This document shows, piece after piece, positions 23,115-37,126 of a DNA stretch of 64,000 bases. The notes beneath the pieces were generated by a model. The model ran no database searches. It saw nothing but the letters and a program-made list of their open reading frames with translations, and was not told the origin of the DNA. A program made the translations under genes and the position numbers. How positions within the stretch are numbered: the stretch's first letter is position 1; each line of letters opens with the position of its first letter. Origin of the DNA: Mucor racemosus (Eukaryota > Mucoromycota > Mucoromycetes > Mucorales > Mucoraceae); assembly GCA_027405735.1 (NCBI GenBank), contig JAPEHQ010000001.1, positions 5,208,001-5,272,000 of the forward strand, read 5' to 3'.

Positions 23115-23300
23115 ATAGTATAGGAGACTTAGCCATTCAATCTTGCTATACTCAATTACGGCGTCGCTATACGGGCTCGCTTTTACAATTTTTTAATGAA
23201 TGTATGACATGACAGACGGTTTTTTCCGTAGAAAATGCATGTTTCTATGATAACAGATATTGCCTACTAATTTGTTTAGTTTATGGGTTGATGCGCTGTA
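23115..23300 (+). repeat. Remainder of the A-unit tail right of the transposon
   Basis: Continues the A tail broken at 20906: GACTTAGCC, CTCAATTACGGCGTCGC, AACAGATATTGCC and GCGCTGTAA. After this the similarity to other A tails ends. Confidence 0.75.
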
Positions 23301-24929
23301 ATGCTGCTTTTACATTGGCTGAAATATGCAATTTATTAGCAGGGTTTTAAATGCGCTAAATAATGTAAAGCCTTAAAAATCCTTTTCTACGTGTGTTGTT
23401 TCTCTCTTTTTATTTTCATACTCCAAGGATAATATATTCACCGTTTGCTAAGGCATATCAGACTACCAAGCTGATATTCTTTTCTTTTATCTAAATACGC
23501 ATGCTAACATAAGGGACTAATGCTTTTAATATAGGTAGTAGTCTATATTAGAGACTGATATTTTCATTTACCCGCATTCTAAGATCAAATATTATTATTT
23601 TTTACTACTGTATTGTTCAACATATTTCTTGATTACCAGATCAAATTGAAGGCAATAATTATATTTATATCTACACAATCAAAAGCTAAAGCTGGCTACA
23701 AACTCACGAAATGTTCCAGAAAAGTGATTGTGGAACAGGTAGAGATATTCACGAAAAAAAATATAAAAAACAATACGAATTCGACTACATAACGTTAGGC
23801 TTTTATTACCAAGTAGAACTTAATTGACTCTTCTTTGAAAGGAAGATGTCCTTCTATTTATACACAATTTCTAATCTATATTATAAATCAATGAGAACAA
23901 ATAGGAACATGCCATTTCCATAATCTACCCAATATCTTTAGGTCCTGATTTTATCATGAATGAAATCAGGCCATATTGAATAATGGTGTATTTATGATTC
24001 AGGTCAATAACCATAATTTGCTAGGATCTACTGTACATCTCGGTTATAAGATTACTTGCTGTATCAATCAGACATGTCAAATCAAAGTGATTTCTGATTT
24101 ATCCCAGCGGTAATTCAAGTTAGACACCAGATGAAATGGAGATCTAAATGGATGTAATCCACCACAGTGATAAAATTTCAAATGACATAGAAACAAAAGA
24201 AAAGGAATAATCAAATGTTTTGTCTAATAACCATAGTTTTGATTGTAGCTACAGTATACTTGAAAACAAATCTTTTTACAACTGACAATCGTAAACTAAA
24301 ATAGTAAGTTTAAAGAAGGTTAATTTGTTTAATTTTACGAGTGATAAAGTAACATCTATAGTACTAGATTCGGCTTGCATATAAATTTAAGCAGTAAGTG
24401 TTATTCAAGTTTATGCTCGAGCAAAAACTATCGTTGCTGTAAATGTTATAGCTATAAAAATATTTACAAATGATGATAAGCGTAAATATATTGGCTCTTG
24501 CATGTATTGCTTTACATCAGCAACGTATTGAATTGTATTGTCTATAATCTATACTAATAAAAGGAAATGTAATTTTAAAACCCATTCCAGTAAAAAATGG
24601 AATGGAATTTTGAGAACGGCACGATGCTCATGTACAAACCAATTTGTGCCCATACGATCAGCTCATTATCCTCATGGCCAGATTTCATTATTATGCACAA
24701 ATAGGGATACTGATATTCTTATGGGCAATAATTCTACTACTATGCACACATTGAATTAATGTTATGCATACGAACAAAATCTATAATTCTGCGCATACAG
24801 GCTTAGCGTTGTTGTGCTCGTGTGCAGTTTCTTTTGTTGTGCTCATGTGCATCCCAACTGGACACAACAGAATTATCTTGTGCAGCACAGGTCGGCCGTA
24901 GTAATGAAAAAATATTAAAAGGGGGGGTC
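23301..24929. other. Unassigned sequence between two A units
   Basis: AT-rich, with scattered GTGCACA/ATGCACA-like words near 24630-24880 and a G run near 24920. The longest frame (24538-24759) has no domain. No homology inside the window was noticed. It may be old repeat sequence. Confidence 0.35.
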
Positions 24930-26930
24930 GTTAATCTCAAATTTATCTGATTTAACTGCTGATGCTAAACTAGCATCAAATTAGTTGTGTTGACTCGCAA
25001 TAAAGTAAGGCGTTTTTTTATCGAGTACGACGTTGAGGTTCAGTGTATTTCAGTTAAATTTGACAGATGGAGATACGGTTCCTGCAGAGATCTATAAATA
25101 TGTGATGAGAGAGCTCAGATCTTCTATAAACACAAAAAAATGATCCAAATTGTGATGCTTCGTCAACCTGTGCAAGATTTTTTTGTAGCAATACCTGGTG
25201 GCTCAAGTGTAATTTAGGTATTTAATTGCAAATATAATATCAAATCAAGATGATTGAAGTTGGTTGATTGATATAACGGATAATAAATACAATATCATTT
25301 ATTAAATGGGCGAATGTGAATGTATAAAGCAAAGCTTACTTTTGATGCATGAGACTAATTAATTATTCTGATTAACATCAATAGGCTTAAAAAGCATACG
25401 TAAGTGCAATCATTATTGCTACTAAATCGCATAATTTGATATGCAGTAAAATCTTGAAGTATTCATTCTTTTTTTTTTGGCGGTGCTACAAATCATCGTT
25501 CAATATGACTGAATATCAATGGATTGGAGAAAATGCAACTGGTAAAAAATTGATACACAGCAATGTACATCGAGGTAAAAATAGATGAAAGGTGCATTCA
25601 TTGTGTAGTGGTGGAAATCGAAACATTTTGATGGATAGAAATTACAGGACCAAAATGTTGTGTTTACCTCAGGATTTTTAAAAGGGGTTAAAAGCATACT
25701 TCATCAAACTTACTTAGATGTTAAATACTCATTACCATATGCTATTAATATCATCTTGTTTTTTATTTAATTGCTGTATTATTAAAAATCAAGCTTTTCA
25801 TAGCTTATAACAATGACAATGGGATGTTTCTGGTTTCAGATTGGCGGCATTTACCATAAGGCGGACAGATGATACGTTTGATACTACTGTAGATGGAATC
25901 AGTCAATTTAATTTATGGAATTTGAATGCAAATACCGAGGAACCATTGTAAGGACTGAAGTTGGCACTGGTAAAGCATTGAATAAACTGGCTTGGGACAA
26001 GGAAGGTAAAAAGGCGGCAATAGGTTTCAGTGATGGCCATGTTTATTATGTTTATGACGTTGGAGAGGTAAGACTAAAACTTAATGTAAATTACCTCTAA
26101 AGCAATAATCATAAAGTAAGATTATATTATTATCAAATAAACTACCACACAATATTAACGTATATAAAGGTTTACAGTAATAAGCTTGAATCAAGTGGGT
26201 ACAGCATTGTAAATTCTTGAAAAAGTTCTCATGTATGATAAAATTTCTTATTTTTAAGACTTACAAGGCTTATAAGCGGAATATTAATTAAGAAAATTAT
26301 TCTTGTCCAGACCATCAATTTTAACATTTTTCAAATTTTTTTTTCTGATTTTGCAAATCTAGGGTTAATTATACTACCAATTATAAAAACAAAAAATATA
26401 CACATGTACAGAATTTAGCGCTCTATTTTCTCAATAAAAAATAACAAACCTTTTTATTGCAAAATATTACATGAAAATCCTTTAATCAAAAATCCGTTTT
26501 TTGGGCAAAAGTACAAAGTTTCATTATTTAATATTTAATATTAAGCTTTTATAAAATGCGTATTAGTCATGGCTACAATTTTCTCTCACAATGTAGTATA
26601 TTTAAACGCTGATTTTGGTAACAAAATTTGATTTTTCTATTTTTTGATCAAAATCATGAGTGTTGGTAAGGGTAAAATGAGTTCCCGAAAATGTCCGCTA
26701 CAAAAACTGAATTTTTAGACCGCACATGGTTAAATATAAAAAAAGTCGAAAAAAAAATACTTTTTTATTTAAAACTTAGATATATCATTGTATAAGAGAC
26801 TTAGCCGTTCGATCTTTCTACTACATTCAATTACAACGTCACTCTGATGGCTCACTTTTGCAATTTTTCAATGAATGTATGTTTTTATGGTAACAGATAT
26901 TGCTTATTTTGTTTAGAAACGAAGGCAGCA
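24930..26930 (+). repeat. Repeat unit A, copy without the nested insertions
   Basis: Collinear with 57085-59030 (inverted) from ATCTCAAATTTA through the GCGAGTCAACACAAC... block, the dynein fragment and the tail. It lacks the 217-, 297-, 295- and 743-bp insertions of the 17-kb copy and so gives their empty sites. Its tail is fused to repeat B at about 26930, with the same junction as at 13985. Confidence 0.8.
25840..26067 (+). pseudogene. Dynein intermediate chain fragment with acceptor and donor kept
   Basis: Follows TTTCAG and ends before GTAAGAC. Translation: LAAFTIRRTDDTFDTTVDG, FNLWNLNANTEEP, a one-base shift, then VRTEVGTGKALNKLAWDKEG, KKAAIGFSDGHVYYVYDVGE with a duplicated Tyr codon. 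It is the clearest view of the exon: both splice sites survive, with a frameshift inside. By sequence it belongs to the C-terminal WD40 part of the dynein intermediate chain. Confidence 0.78.
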
Positions 26931-27650
26931 TCTTTTTGTATATATTTTTGAGGATATCTCCATGAAAAATCAATATTTTAAAAAAAACTAAATTGGTTCC
27001 AAGAGAGCTCAACAGGCTCTATGACACAAATGTAAAAAAAAAAGTGCTGCTCAATTTAATGAATATTTTGAAATCTACTACAAAAATGCCAAAAAAATGA
27101 AAAAAAAAACAAAAGTGCACAGATTTTTTTTATATTTAAATATGTAATAGAGAACTTTAATACAAGTAAGTTTTATTATTGAAAAGTGTTGGTATAGCTT
27201 AATTATTTCTGGAGATATGAAGCCTCAAAGTTTTCAATTCTTTAGCAGTGAAATACGCGTAAAAAATCTGAAACATTAGCATTGAAAAATTAATACCAAC
27301 TGCAAAAAATAGGATATTTCCGGATACTTATTTTAGAATTAAAGCTGAACATCTCAGGTACATTGGCATATATTGTTTTCTTGGTGTTATTTAGTGAAAA
27401 AAAAAGTAGAGCAGAGATGAAAAATGAGGCCTATTTTTCAATGAAAAAGCGGTGGATTTTACGTGTTTTTGAGTCTTTCGTGAGATATAAAATAAGTCTA
27501 AGAACAGGTAGTATAATGCGATCAATTTACATCTATGTAGCAGTATCCAAAGTATATCCTAAAAAAGTGTTTAATATGAGATTAATTATAAAAAAGAGGG
27601 CACGTTCCGATCTAGAAGATTGAAAATCATGAAAATTTAAATTTTTGCGC
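26931..27650 (-). repeat. Repeat B, truncated copy 2, fused to an A unit
   Basis: Reverse complement of 13255-13985 at high identity, including the exact A/B junction (AAGGCAGCATCTTTTTGTA). The whole A-tail plus B block was therefore copied as one piece. Confidence 0.8.
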
Positions 27651-28768
27651 GAGCAATTACCTACAAAAAATAACAGCATCCATTCTAACTTATGGAGTAT
27701 AACCTTTTCTGAGTATATCAGCAATTAAATATGTATCAAACTAGGTGAAATTTTACAAACTATTTTTCATTATTAGATATATATATATCGATGTTCCCCA
27801 AAAAGAACAAATTCGATGGCGAAGGCTTAATTTCAGCACATGCAGCAACAAATACTATTCTAGTGCTTACAAATAACGTTTTTCAAGCCAAAACTTTATT
27901 AGTGCTCATCTCTGTTTTTTTAATATAGGGTTTATAGGTTGAAGCGCTTATAACAGGTATAACTAACATTGGTGTTGAGCCGGGTTTCACCAGCCAAATT
28001 TACTGGTATAAGCTGGGCTCGACAACATCCCTAGGTATAACTTTCCAAAGCACAAATACTGTGCTTGGGATATCAAAAGCAGAGGCGTTAAGATCGACAT
28101 ATTCAATCTTTGTATCGAATTGGAAATTCATTTGAAATTCTATTGCTTAAACATTGAAACCACGTAACGTGTAAATTGTTTCGCAATACGCTGAGTAAAT
28201 TCTATGGTTTAGCCTTGGAATGTAAAAGAATTTCGGAATACGCTTCGTTTGTTTATATTAAAACATTTTTTTTTTGAAGATGAAATTTTTTAAGGATTGA
28301 TCAAACTCATTTATCCGTCTATATGGGTATCGATTAAAAAAACATGAGCGTGCGTTCAAAGATATTTAAAACATCTTTGATAGATTATGTATTTTATCTT
28401 ACTGTTTAGGTACCAATAAAGTCCTCAAACAATAATATATTGTCACAGCAAATCATCCATTTGATAAACCTCCATCAGCTCATCAAATCTAAAAAAAAAA
28501 AAAAGATAACCACGCTAGTGGAAAGAGGTCAAGATGTCAGAAACAACAAAATATGCATTAGCTTATGTGAATAATTTGCCGTTACTGACGCAATTATATT
28601 TTGAAATTGATAAAAAAAAATGAGTGCATGAATGATTATAATTGTATACAAATTATGTAATTAGCATAGTAAACTTTTATTACAGCGTTGCGCTCATTCT
28701 ATGTTGTGTACACCAAAATCTAGTACTCTAAATGAAGTTTCATTCTTTCTATAAAATTTGATAGGTGG
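27651..28768. other. Intergenic between repeat B and the CDC4-like gene
   Basis: AT-rich, with a (TA)n tract near 27776-27788 and short poly-A runs. No gene, RNA or repeat relation noticed. The right end should include the 3' UTR of the minus-strand F-box gene. Confidence 0.4.
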
Positions 28769-30607
28769 TTAGCAATAAGCCCATAAAACCAATGAATTAT
28801 CATACTTTTGTACAGCAGCTACACATCTACGTCCATCAAATGCAACACGCCAAACACCATCGACTTCTGTGATTAAATCTCTTACAAATCGACCGGTTTG
28901 AATATCCCACATTTTGAGACCACCTTCAGATCCAGAAATCACTTTATAATTATCATGTTGAAAGCATGTTATAGAATTACCATGTCCAGATAATGCATGG
29001 TGACAAACTCCTGTCTCTGGTGACCATACTCTTAGAATAGAATCAGCTGCAGCAGAAACAAGATACTGATTACTGAGACCTAATAAACCCACTAAAACAG
29101 TATGTCCTTCTAGTTTTTTTATGCATTCACCAGTATCCAAATCCCAAATACGAACAGAAGAATCCATGCTACCACTCATGCATCGATTTCTCTCAGCATC
29201 TATAACAACTGAATATACTTTTTGTGTATGGCCTTCCATTAAGTGTACTAATCGACCTGATTTAATATCCCACACACGAACTGTATTATCATAACTCCCA
29301 CTGACAAGTGTATTACCGTGTGTAGCAATGGCTCGTACAGATTGTCGATGTCCTACCAAAGAATGTACAAAATATGGATTTGGGTCACCATTATTGCCAT
29401 GAAAATGACCTTGTTGGTATTTAGGGTCTGGTAATCTCCATACACGTAAAGTAGAATCACGAGAGCCAGTGATAATCATGGGCTGATCGCCTTGTTTCAT
29501 TGGCTTGGTGATGAGTAAACATCGAATAGTAGATGTATGGCCAGTAAAAATATGAGTACATTCTCCTGTTTCCATGTCCCAAACACGAACTCTTCTATCT
29601 GTTGAACCTGTAACTAGTGTATTTCCAACATATTGCAATGCCCAAACACCACCTTCATGTCCTTCTAGTGTCATTCGCTTCTTTCCTGTAGCAGTACTAT
29701 AGATATTAACATGAGAATCATCTGCTCCAGATACAATTTTATCATCGTCAAATTGTAAACATGTCACTACAAATTTGTCATGTCCACTAAAAGATTGTTC
29801 AATTGCTCTTCCTTTACACCAATTTTGCTTTAAAGTATGATGTTTTGCATACAAATGTTTAAAACTTGCGATTTGGAGGGAAGAATCTAAGGGGTCAATA
29901 AGCGAATAACCGTCTTGCAAGATTAGCCGCTTCCAAGATCGGTGATCGGCATCAATTACAGACTTCCATTTTTTACATACACCAGATGCTTGACAAAGAG
30001 AAAAGGCATCTAGATAGCTTGTAATACGTCTAGCTATCTCTAATGGCAAGGTAGACAAAAAATCATGCTTCAAAACAGGCATAATAACGGAGTTTATAAA
30101 CTGCAAGGTGTTGGTGGACGATCGTTTTAGCAATTCGAATAATAAATACGATTTTAAATTAGGAGAGAGCGAATCAAACGTATGTATCATGGACGGTAAT
30201 TGCCATATTGTGCTTAATGTACTTGATTCATCAATACCTGATAGTAAAAAATCATCCATTTTTAATATACGAGGTTTCTTATGCTCTGCTACAATGTTGG
30301 TATCATCACATGTCACTGATCTTTTTCGAGGATATTGTGAAGAAGTATCAGACGAATCAATTGATTGCCATGGAAGTGATAATATCTAATATTTTTGTTA
30401 GTTTGGTATGTGGGCTATTTTTTTTTTTTTTTTTTTTGAGTATGCTTATTTTACCTCTTTTGGACTATTATTCTTTTCAGTAGTGGTACGACAGTTTTTA
30501 AACAATGAAATCGATGGTTCTAGAGTTAGTTGTATAACGTTGGAACAAATCGCTGCGGATCCATTTGGTAAAGGTGAGAGTATAGATGATGTATTTGATT
30601 TTTGCAT
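28769..30607 (-). CDS. CDC4: F-box/WD40 protein, Cdc4/Fbxw7 type (SCF substrate receptor)
   Basis: Exon 1 is 30607-30455, the intron 30454-30386 (GTAAAA...ATTAG, with CTAAC branch point and an A run), exon 2 30385-28769; 589 aa. The frame extends past the first in-frame GTG at 30316 to a real ATG in exon 1. An F-box lies at about 159-205 (FLSTLPLEIARRITSYLDAF...VCKKWK) and WD40 repeats fill about 250-589 with units such as TLVTGSTDRRVRVWDMETG and TLVSGSYDNTVRVWDI. In SCF complexes this family binds phosphorylated targets for ubiquitination, for example CDK inhibitors and cyclins. The WD repeats carry the usual Arg-rich pocket context (RRVRVWD, STLRVWR, NTVRVWD, SSVRIWD). Confidence 0.92.
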
Positions 30608-31871
30608 CCTCTTGATTGAAAAAAAAAAGTCGTTGATATTATTCCTTATTGTTGATTAAGGAGGGAAAAAAGGTATTCATATCAAAGATAAAAACATGTA
30701 AGATGCTTTATAAAAAGGGGGGTATTTTGAGGATATACCTAGGTAGTGTGCGTATATATGAAATGTACTAGGTGATTTGACCAAGCCCGGCCCCTTTTTG
30801 CGTTAGTGTTTTATTGGTTGGTATTTAAGGACAATGCGTAATGAAAAGATGTGGCATATTTCATGCTTTATTGAAAGCTTACAGTAGACGCAAATGGAAA
30901 ATTGGCGCCCATTTATTTATCTCATTAGCGTTAGATATTTCCTGCCCATTGATTGTTTATTTCGTATATTTTGAAACTAATTTTGCTTCTAAATTATAAT
31001 ATCGGGAATTCGCCAACCATGATTAAACATTGATAGATCTGATACGTGTAAGTCATTTCTATTGAAAAATTAATATCAGCATAGACTTGTTATTATATTT
31101 CGCACTCTCATTAAATTAAAACGTTTTTAAGATTAATTTTATTACTATTTAGAAACTCTTTAAAATGTTTTTATTTAACAAATTTCGTAGATTTTTAGCG
31201 GGACATCAATTGAGATTTGTTGTTGTTGCGCTACGTCTTGCATACATAATCAATAAATTAGTGTCAAGACTTAATCAAGATTAGGAGTAGCATGATGTCA
31301 AACATACAAATAGTCTTTATTGACTAGGATATATGCTTAAATCAAAAATTTGTAATGATTGCGGTTGGATAATCCAAGAGAAAAACGCATGAAAGAATCA
31401 TTCTGTCTACATTCCATGAATGAAATTGCAATATTTCTATAGTAACTACCATTGAAATGCTTAGATGCTAATTTTCAAGGAACGATCAACTATTGTAATA
31501 ATCTGATATGGACTACGACATGTTTGAGGTACAGAGACTGAGTTCATTAATATTACGACAGCATTGGGGCTGTTGCTAATTTGATTCTTAATGTTTACAA
31601 ATCATTACCTTATTTTGTAACTGGTTCCTAATTTGCCGTACGTCAGCGACCACAAAAAGAATGAGATCCTTTCCATTTTAAGTGGATTAACATTGATTTG
31701 TAATGCTAGATTGATTGGTCGATACGAAATCTTTGCATAAAGCTATCTACAATTGCGATTGTGTTACTTTTGAATCAGCAAGAGAAGAAAGAAAAAAAGT
31801 ATAAAATCCAGGCATTTCGCAGTGAAATGTTCTTCTTTATTCTGAATATCTTGTATTAACTTTAAATAAAA
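30608..31871. other. Divergent intergenic region between CDC4-like and catalase genes
   Basis: 1.26 kb with no coding frame of note. It must contain both promoters. A TATA box for catalase is listed separately. No repeat copy recognised. Confidence 0.5.
31800..31806 (+). promoter_or_regulatory. TATA box of the catalase gene
   Basis: TATAAAA, 66 bp upstream of the start codon in an otherwise mixed-composition stretch. Position fits a strong inducible promoter. Confidence 0.6.
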
Positions 31872-33439
31872 ATGACTACATTAACTACTTCTAATGGTAA
31901 CCCTGTTGATAACGATCAAACCAGCATCACTGCTGGTACTTGGGGCCCTATTCTCATTCAAGATTTTCATTTAATTGATAAACTTGCTCATTTTGACAGA
32001 GAGCGCATCCCAGAGCGTGTAGTTCATGCTAAAGGTGCTGGAGCTCATGGTGAATTTGGTAGGTTTTTAGCATTGCATACTATAAATGCATGCATATACT
32101 AATTATGTGAATCAATTAGTTGTCACTCATGATATTACACATCTCACCAAGGCTAAATTTCTTAATGAAGTTGGTAAAAAGACTCCCATGTTTGCTCGTT
32201 TTTCCACTGTAGGTGGTGAGAAAGGCAGTGCTGATACTGCTCGTGATCCTCGTGGTTTTGCTCTCAAATTCTACACTGAAGAGGGAAATTTAGATATTGT
32301 TGGTAACAACACTCCTGTCTTTTTCATCCGTGATCCTTCAAAGTTTCCTGATTTCATTCATACTCAAAAACGTAATCCTCGTACCAATCTCAAGGACCCT
32401 AATGCTGCTTGGGATTTCTTTTCTCTTTCTCCCGAAACTCTTCATCAACAAACTATTCTCTATTCTAATCACGGTACTCCCGATGGTTTCCGCCATATGC
32501 ACGGCTTTGGTTCTCATACCTTCAAGTTGGTTGATAAGCAAGGAAAGTTCAAGTACATTAAATGGCATTTCAAGACTAATCAAGGAGCCAAAAACTTGAA
32601 GCCTGATGTTGCTGCCAAATTAGAAGGTGCTAATCCTGATTATGCTACTGAAGATTTATTTGAAGCTATTGAGCGCGGTGAGTTTCCCTCTTGGGATGTT
32701 TATATTCAAGTCATGGAACCCAAAGACGCAAAAACTTATCGATGGAACCCATTTGATGTTACTAAAGTTTGGCCTCACAAGGTAATTATTTATTTATATA
32801 GATAGGTCTCTTTCAGTAACTAACATGATTATATTCTCATAGGACTATCCTCTTCATCCTGTTGGTAAATTCACACTAAACAAGAATCCCGAGAATTATT
32901 TCGCCGAGGTAGAACAAGCTGCTTTCTCACCCTCTCATTTAGTTCCTGGTATTGATACCTCAGCTGATCGCTTGTTACAAGGTCGTCTTTTCTCTTATCC
33001 TGATACTCATCGTCATCGTCTTGGCGTTAATTATAAGCAAATTCCTGTAAATCAACCCAAATGTGCAGTTAATACTTATCAACGTGATGGTGGCATGGTT
33101 GTTAACGGTAATGGTGGTAGTGCCGCTAATTATGGACCTAATTCTGTTAATGGTCCAGTGCAAAACAACATTGTCGGTTCCACTTTTGCGGCTGAAGAAA
33201 TCGAAGGCCTTATTGGTAGATTTAGTTACGATGTTACTGATGATGATTTTACTCAAGCTGGTAATCTTTTCCGCCTCATGGATGAAGAAAATAAGAATGA
33301 TTTATGTAAAAACATTGCTGGTGATTTAGTCAAGGTTAGAAAGGAAATTGTTGATCGTCAACTTCTTCATTTTGAACGTGCTGATCCTGATTATCGCCAT
33401 CGTGTTGAAAAATTCATGAAGGAATCCCAAAAGGCTTAA
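31872..33439 (+). CDS. Catalase (heme, small-subunit)
   Basis: Exons 31872-32058, 32120-32781, 32843-33439; two 61-nt introns; 481 aa, the usual length of small-subunit catalases. It decomposes hydrogen peroxide to water and oxygen. Key residues are visible: distal His52 in [14 protein letters not shown], the VGNN(T)P asparagine near 125/126, and the proximal heme-ligand tyrosine near 335 in [14 protein letters not shown]. The block [20 protein letters not shown] is a family hallmark. The C-terminus ends ESQKA, with no SKL-type peroxisome signal, so location is uncertain. Confidence 0.96.
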
Positions 33440-34569
33440 TTTAACTGAAATGTCCTCTTTATTTATTCACGTATCACATTACTTTTTGAATTCATTTTTA
33501 ATTTAAATAAACCATTTTTTTTTTTTCGCCTGTGAGTATATATATTAAATCAGGAAAATAACGTGAGTATTTACCCACTTTACTATACTATTGTGCTACA
33601 TTGAACAAACAAAAATCTTTTTTATTCATGCAAATGTACACAAGGCCTTCTTTGTGCCCAATTGCTCAAGTCGAATATGTTGTTATTAATTGGTTTAAAG
33701 ATTTCTTCATTTGAAAATCAGACAAAACAGGGTAAAATGAGAATGGGATTTAGAGATGATGAGAAAGAAACTTGGACATGATTAAATTAGTTTCAGGTAT
33801 TATTTCAAGTGTTAATTTAATTGAACTTGCTTGTAGAGATTTAGTTACATTTTACTTTTCAATTTTGGTTATTTTGGGAATGAGCTCAATTCATAAAAAA
33901 TAAATGTTCATATTAAACTAGCATCTATAAACAACATTTCATTTGTCTAAAAATTATTCACAACTTGTATAAATTGCATTCTTACTTTTTCTAGATTTTA
34001 TTTTTGCTACGTTTCAGTATACAACTGCAATCTTCCGAAATTTAATTGGAAAATCGTCCAACTTTTTCTTGAAATGTCTGAATTTCAAGAAGAAAATCCT
34101 TATCAATCGAGCCCTTTCTGCTGTAACATACTCAGAACCCAGATGTCCTGATAATAGCAAATACTTTAAAATAATACATGAATTTGCTCTTGAAACATGA
34201 AAATGTATAGTGAAACCAAAGGAAGATATATGCATACATATCCATCGAATGAATTAAATAAAACAAAACGAATTTGAGGACATTTATTAAATGTTACAAC
34301 GACTCAGCACTACGTGATAACCATTGAAATCCCCAAATACAAATTTCCAAAAAGTTTTCTCAGCTTCCACCATTAACATAAAATTTATAGAATACTATAT
34401 AGATGGTTTAAGATATGTTTTTATATTAATAATTTCGCAAATAAAAGTGAAATATCGAGAAAATTGATAGTTCAAAAACAAATAGGAAAGTTCAGAACTG
34501 GGTATAAAAGGTCCACTACACTCCATAAGTTGAAATGCACTTTGTTATTACCTCAGTAACAATTTGAAT
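33440..34569. other. Intergenic downstream of catalase
   Basis: Catalase 3' UTR, then AT-rich sequence with no recognised gene. A TATA-like GGGTATAAAAGG near 34500 lies just before repeat B and could belong to it. Confidence 0.4.
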
Positions 34570-36870
34570 GTTCAAAAAATTCGATTTTCGTAGCTTTCAA
34601 TTTTCAAAATCGGAACGTGCCCTCTTTCTATAATTAATATCATATCAAACACTTTTTTAGGATATGCTTTGGATACTACTACATAGATGTAAATTGATCG
34701 CATTATACTACCTGTTCTTAGACTTATTTTATATCTCACGAAAGACTCAAAAACGCGTAAAATCCACCGCTTTTTCATTGAAAACTGGGCCTCATTTTTC
34801 ATCTCTGCTCTACTTTTTTTTTCACTAAATAACACCAAGAAAACAATATATGCCAATGTACCTGAGATGTTCAGCTTTAATTCAAAAATAAGTATTCAAA
34901 AATATCCTACTTTTTGCAGGTGGTATTAATTTTTCAATGCTAATGTTTCAGATTTTTTACGCGTATTTCACTGCTAAAGGATTGAAAACTTTGAGGCTCC
35001 ATATCTCCAGAAATAATTAAGCTATACCAATACTTTTTAATAATAAAACTTACTTGTATTAAAGTGCTCTATTACATATTTAAATATAAAAAAATTTTGA
35101 GCACTTTTATTTTTTTTCATTTTTTTGGACATTTCTATAGTAGGTTTCAAAATATTGGCTAAATTGAGCAACATTGTTTTTACATTCATGTCATTAAGCT
35201 CGTTAAGCTCTCTTGGACTCAATTTAGAGTTTTTCAAAACATTAATTTTTCATGGAGATATCCTTAAAAATGTGTACAAAAAGGTACCTCCATTTCTAGC
35301 TTCCATTTTTCCCTTATATACCCTCATCCCAAATTTTGAATCTGGAAAAAAATTTCACAAAAATCTTGTTTTCTCTACGAAAAATGTAGCTAGAAGGTTT
35401 AGCAATAGCTTGATCGATAGATAATGTTTTTGCGCATCATCTCAATTAGTTATATTTTAAATATGCTTATAAAAAGTGATGTGTATCTGTAAAAAACCTC
35501 CAAAATTTCAATTGCATTTTACGCAAAATTTAATGTAAAATGTATGTCTGAATTTTATTTAGATGGATGCAAAATTCAAAACTGTACAAAAACTATTTAG
35601 TATACTAGATCGACTTACTTTGCAGTTCCTAATCAATTAAACGATTTTGTTTTTTTCATCATTTTTCGTCCATTTTTTAAAATAAATTTTGGAACCCAGT
35701 TATCATAAGCTGTAAGCTGTGATATCGACTATTATTTTGGTTATCTCGAGGAAAAATTAATATTTTTTGCTGAAACAAAAAATGCAAAGTAGACTTCAAT
35801 GAGATCGATCTTATGAATACAAAAAATTAACTTCTCAATTTGGGTGCTTAATTTTAAAATCGATTTCAGATCATTTCGATCAATGGTAGGCCAATGCGCA
35901 CACGCACTTGTACTCTGGTATTTACCCTTTTATTTTTGGACAAATATCAATGGCTCATAGAGAGAATAAGGTACGTCTTCTTTGAAGATTTGACGGAATT
36001 CGACTCAGTATTCGACGAAAATATTAAAAACCTACTGAGACAATCTGAGAATCATTCAAAATCTATTTGACAACAAAAATTATATCTCGGCAAATTTCGA
36101 TCCTAATGATTTCTAACTTTACAGCAGGGTAGGTACACATCTTCAATATAATGTTCTCGAAGGTCAACTTACACAACTTACTGTGTGTCAAGGCAATCAT
36201 TGCCCAAGTGCGCCTATAGCTTACTGCGAAACTTTATTGAAAACAATTAAAAGTACAATCTCTATGAATATATACTGATCCAAGTAAGTTGCCGCTCTAC
36301 GTAGTCATAGGTATACATAAATACTAAAAATTTTTCTGATATCAGCTTCCGTAGGTTATTGTGCATTTGGTAGATTTGAACAACAAGTTGGTTACCTGCT
36401 ATTTACACCAACTGAGGTCATTAACCTGACTAGTTCTCGCCGAATATGGATCCAAATGAGCTCCCGTTGCAATGATAGATATGTCTATTGTTGATCTACA
36501 GAGTCGCAAAAACTTCAGCTTCCTCGAGTTGCTGTGGGAATGAGGGAAATGAAAATGCCCATTTGCTTAAACTATTTTGTATGGATTGTTTCAATACTTT
36601 TTGAAATATTTTATAAAATCAAATAATTATTTGAAATTAAATTTTGAAGTTGCATTGAATGCACAATAGATGTCCAAAGAACATATTTTAAAGTCATTAT
36701 TAAACAGCTGTTTTTGGAGGATTTTTGGACATGTTTTTGAGAAAAAAACTTTTTTTCAGCTTGGCAGAAATTTAGTAACTGGAAAAATGCTTGAAATCAA
36801 TAAATATTGATCCAAATGGGCTGAAAGTTTGGAAATATACACTATAGCTATAACATTATTCAAAATTAAA
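34570..36870 (+). repeat. Repeat B, long copy 3
   Basis: About 2.3 kb. Collinear with 50790-53830 along its full length and with 61030-62110 for the first half. The first 730 bp match 13255-13985. Landmarks beyond that point are ATATACCCTCAT, AGCAATAGCT.GATCGATAGATAA, GGTCGATTT-like words and TATGGATCCAAATG. No long open frame survives in any copy, so the class of element is unknown. Confidence 0.75.
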
Positions 36871-37126
36871 ATATTATTATCCCATTAATTTGCTGCTTAA
36901 ATTGTAGAAACAAAACGTGCTCTTTTTTCGAGGGGGTTTGTAGCTCATCTGACCATTTCAAATTACAAATAGCCAAAGCCAGCATATATGGAGTGTCAAC
37001 TACCGAAATCAATAAGTAAATGTCCTCTTTTCGTATAATCAAAGTTGTAGCGCAACATGTTCTACTTTTTTTCTTCAAATAAATACCGGATTTCAAATAT
37101 TAAATTAAATAAATGTAAACAATTAG

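Noticed and set aside
24538..24759. 73-codon frame with Cys residues
   Set aside because: Non-ATG start and no zinc-finger spacing. Surroundings look like decayed repeat sequence.
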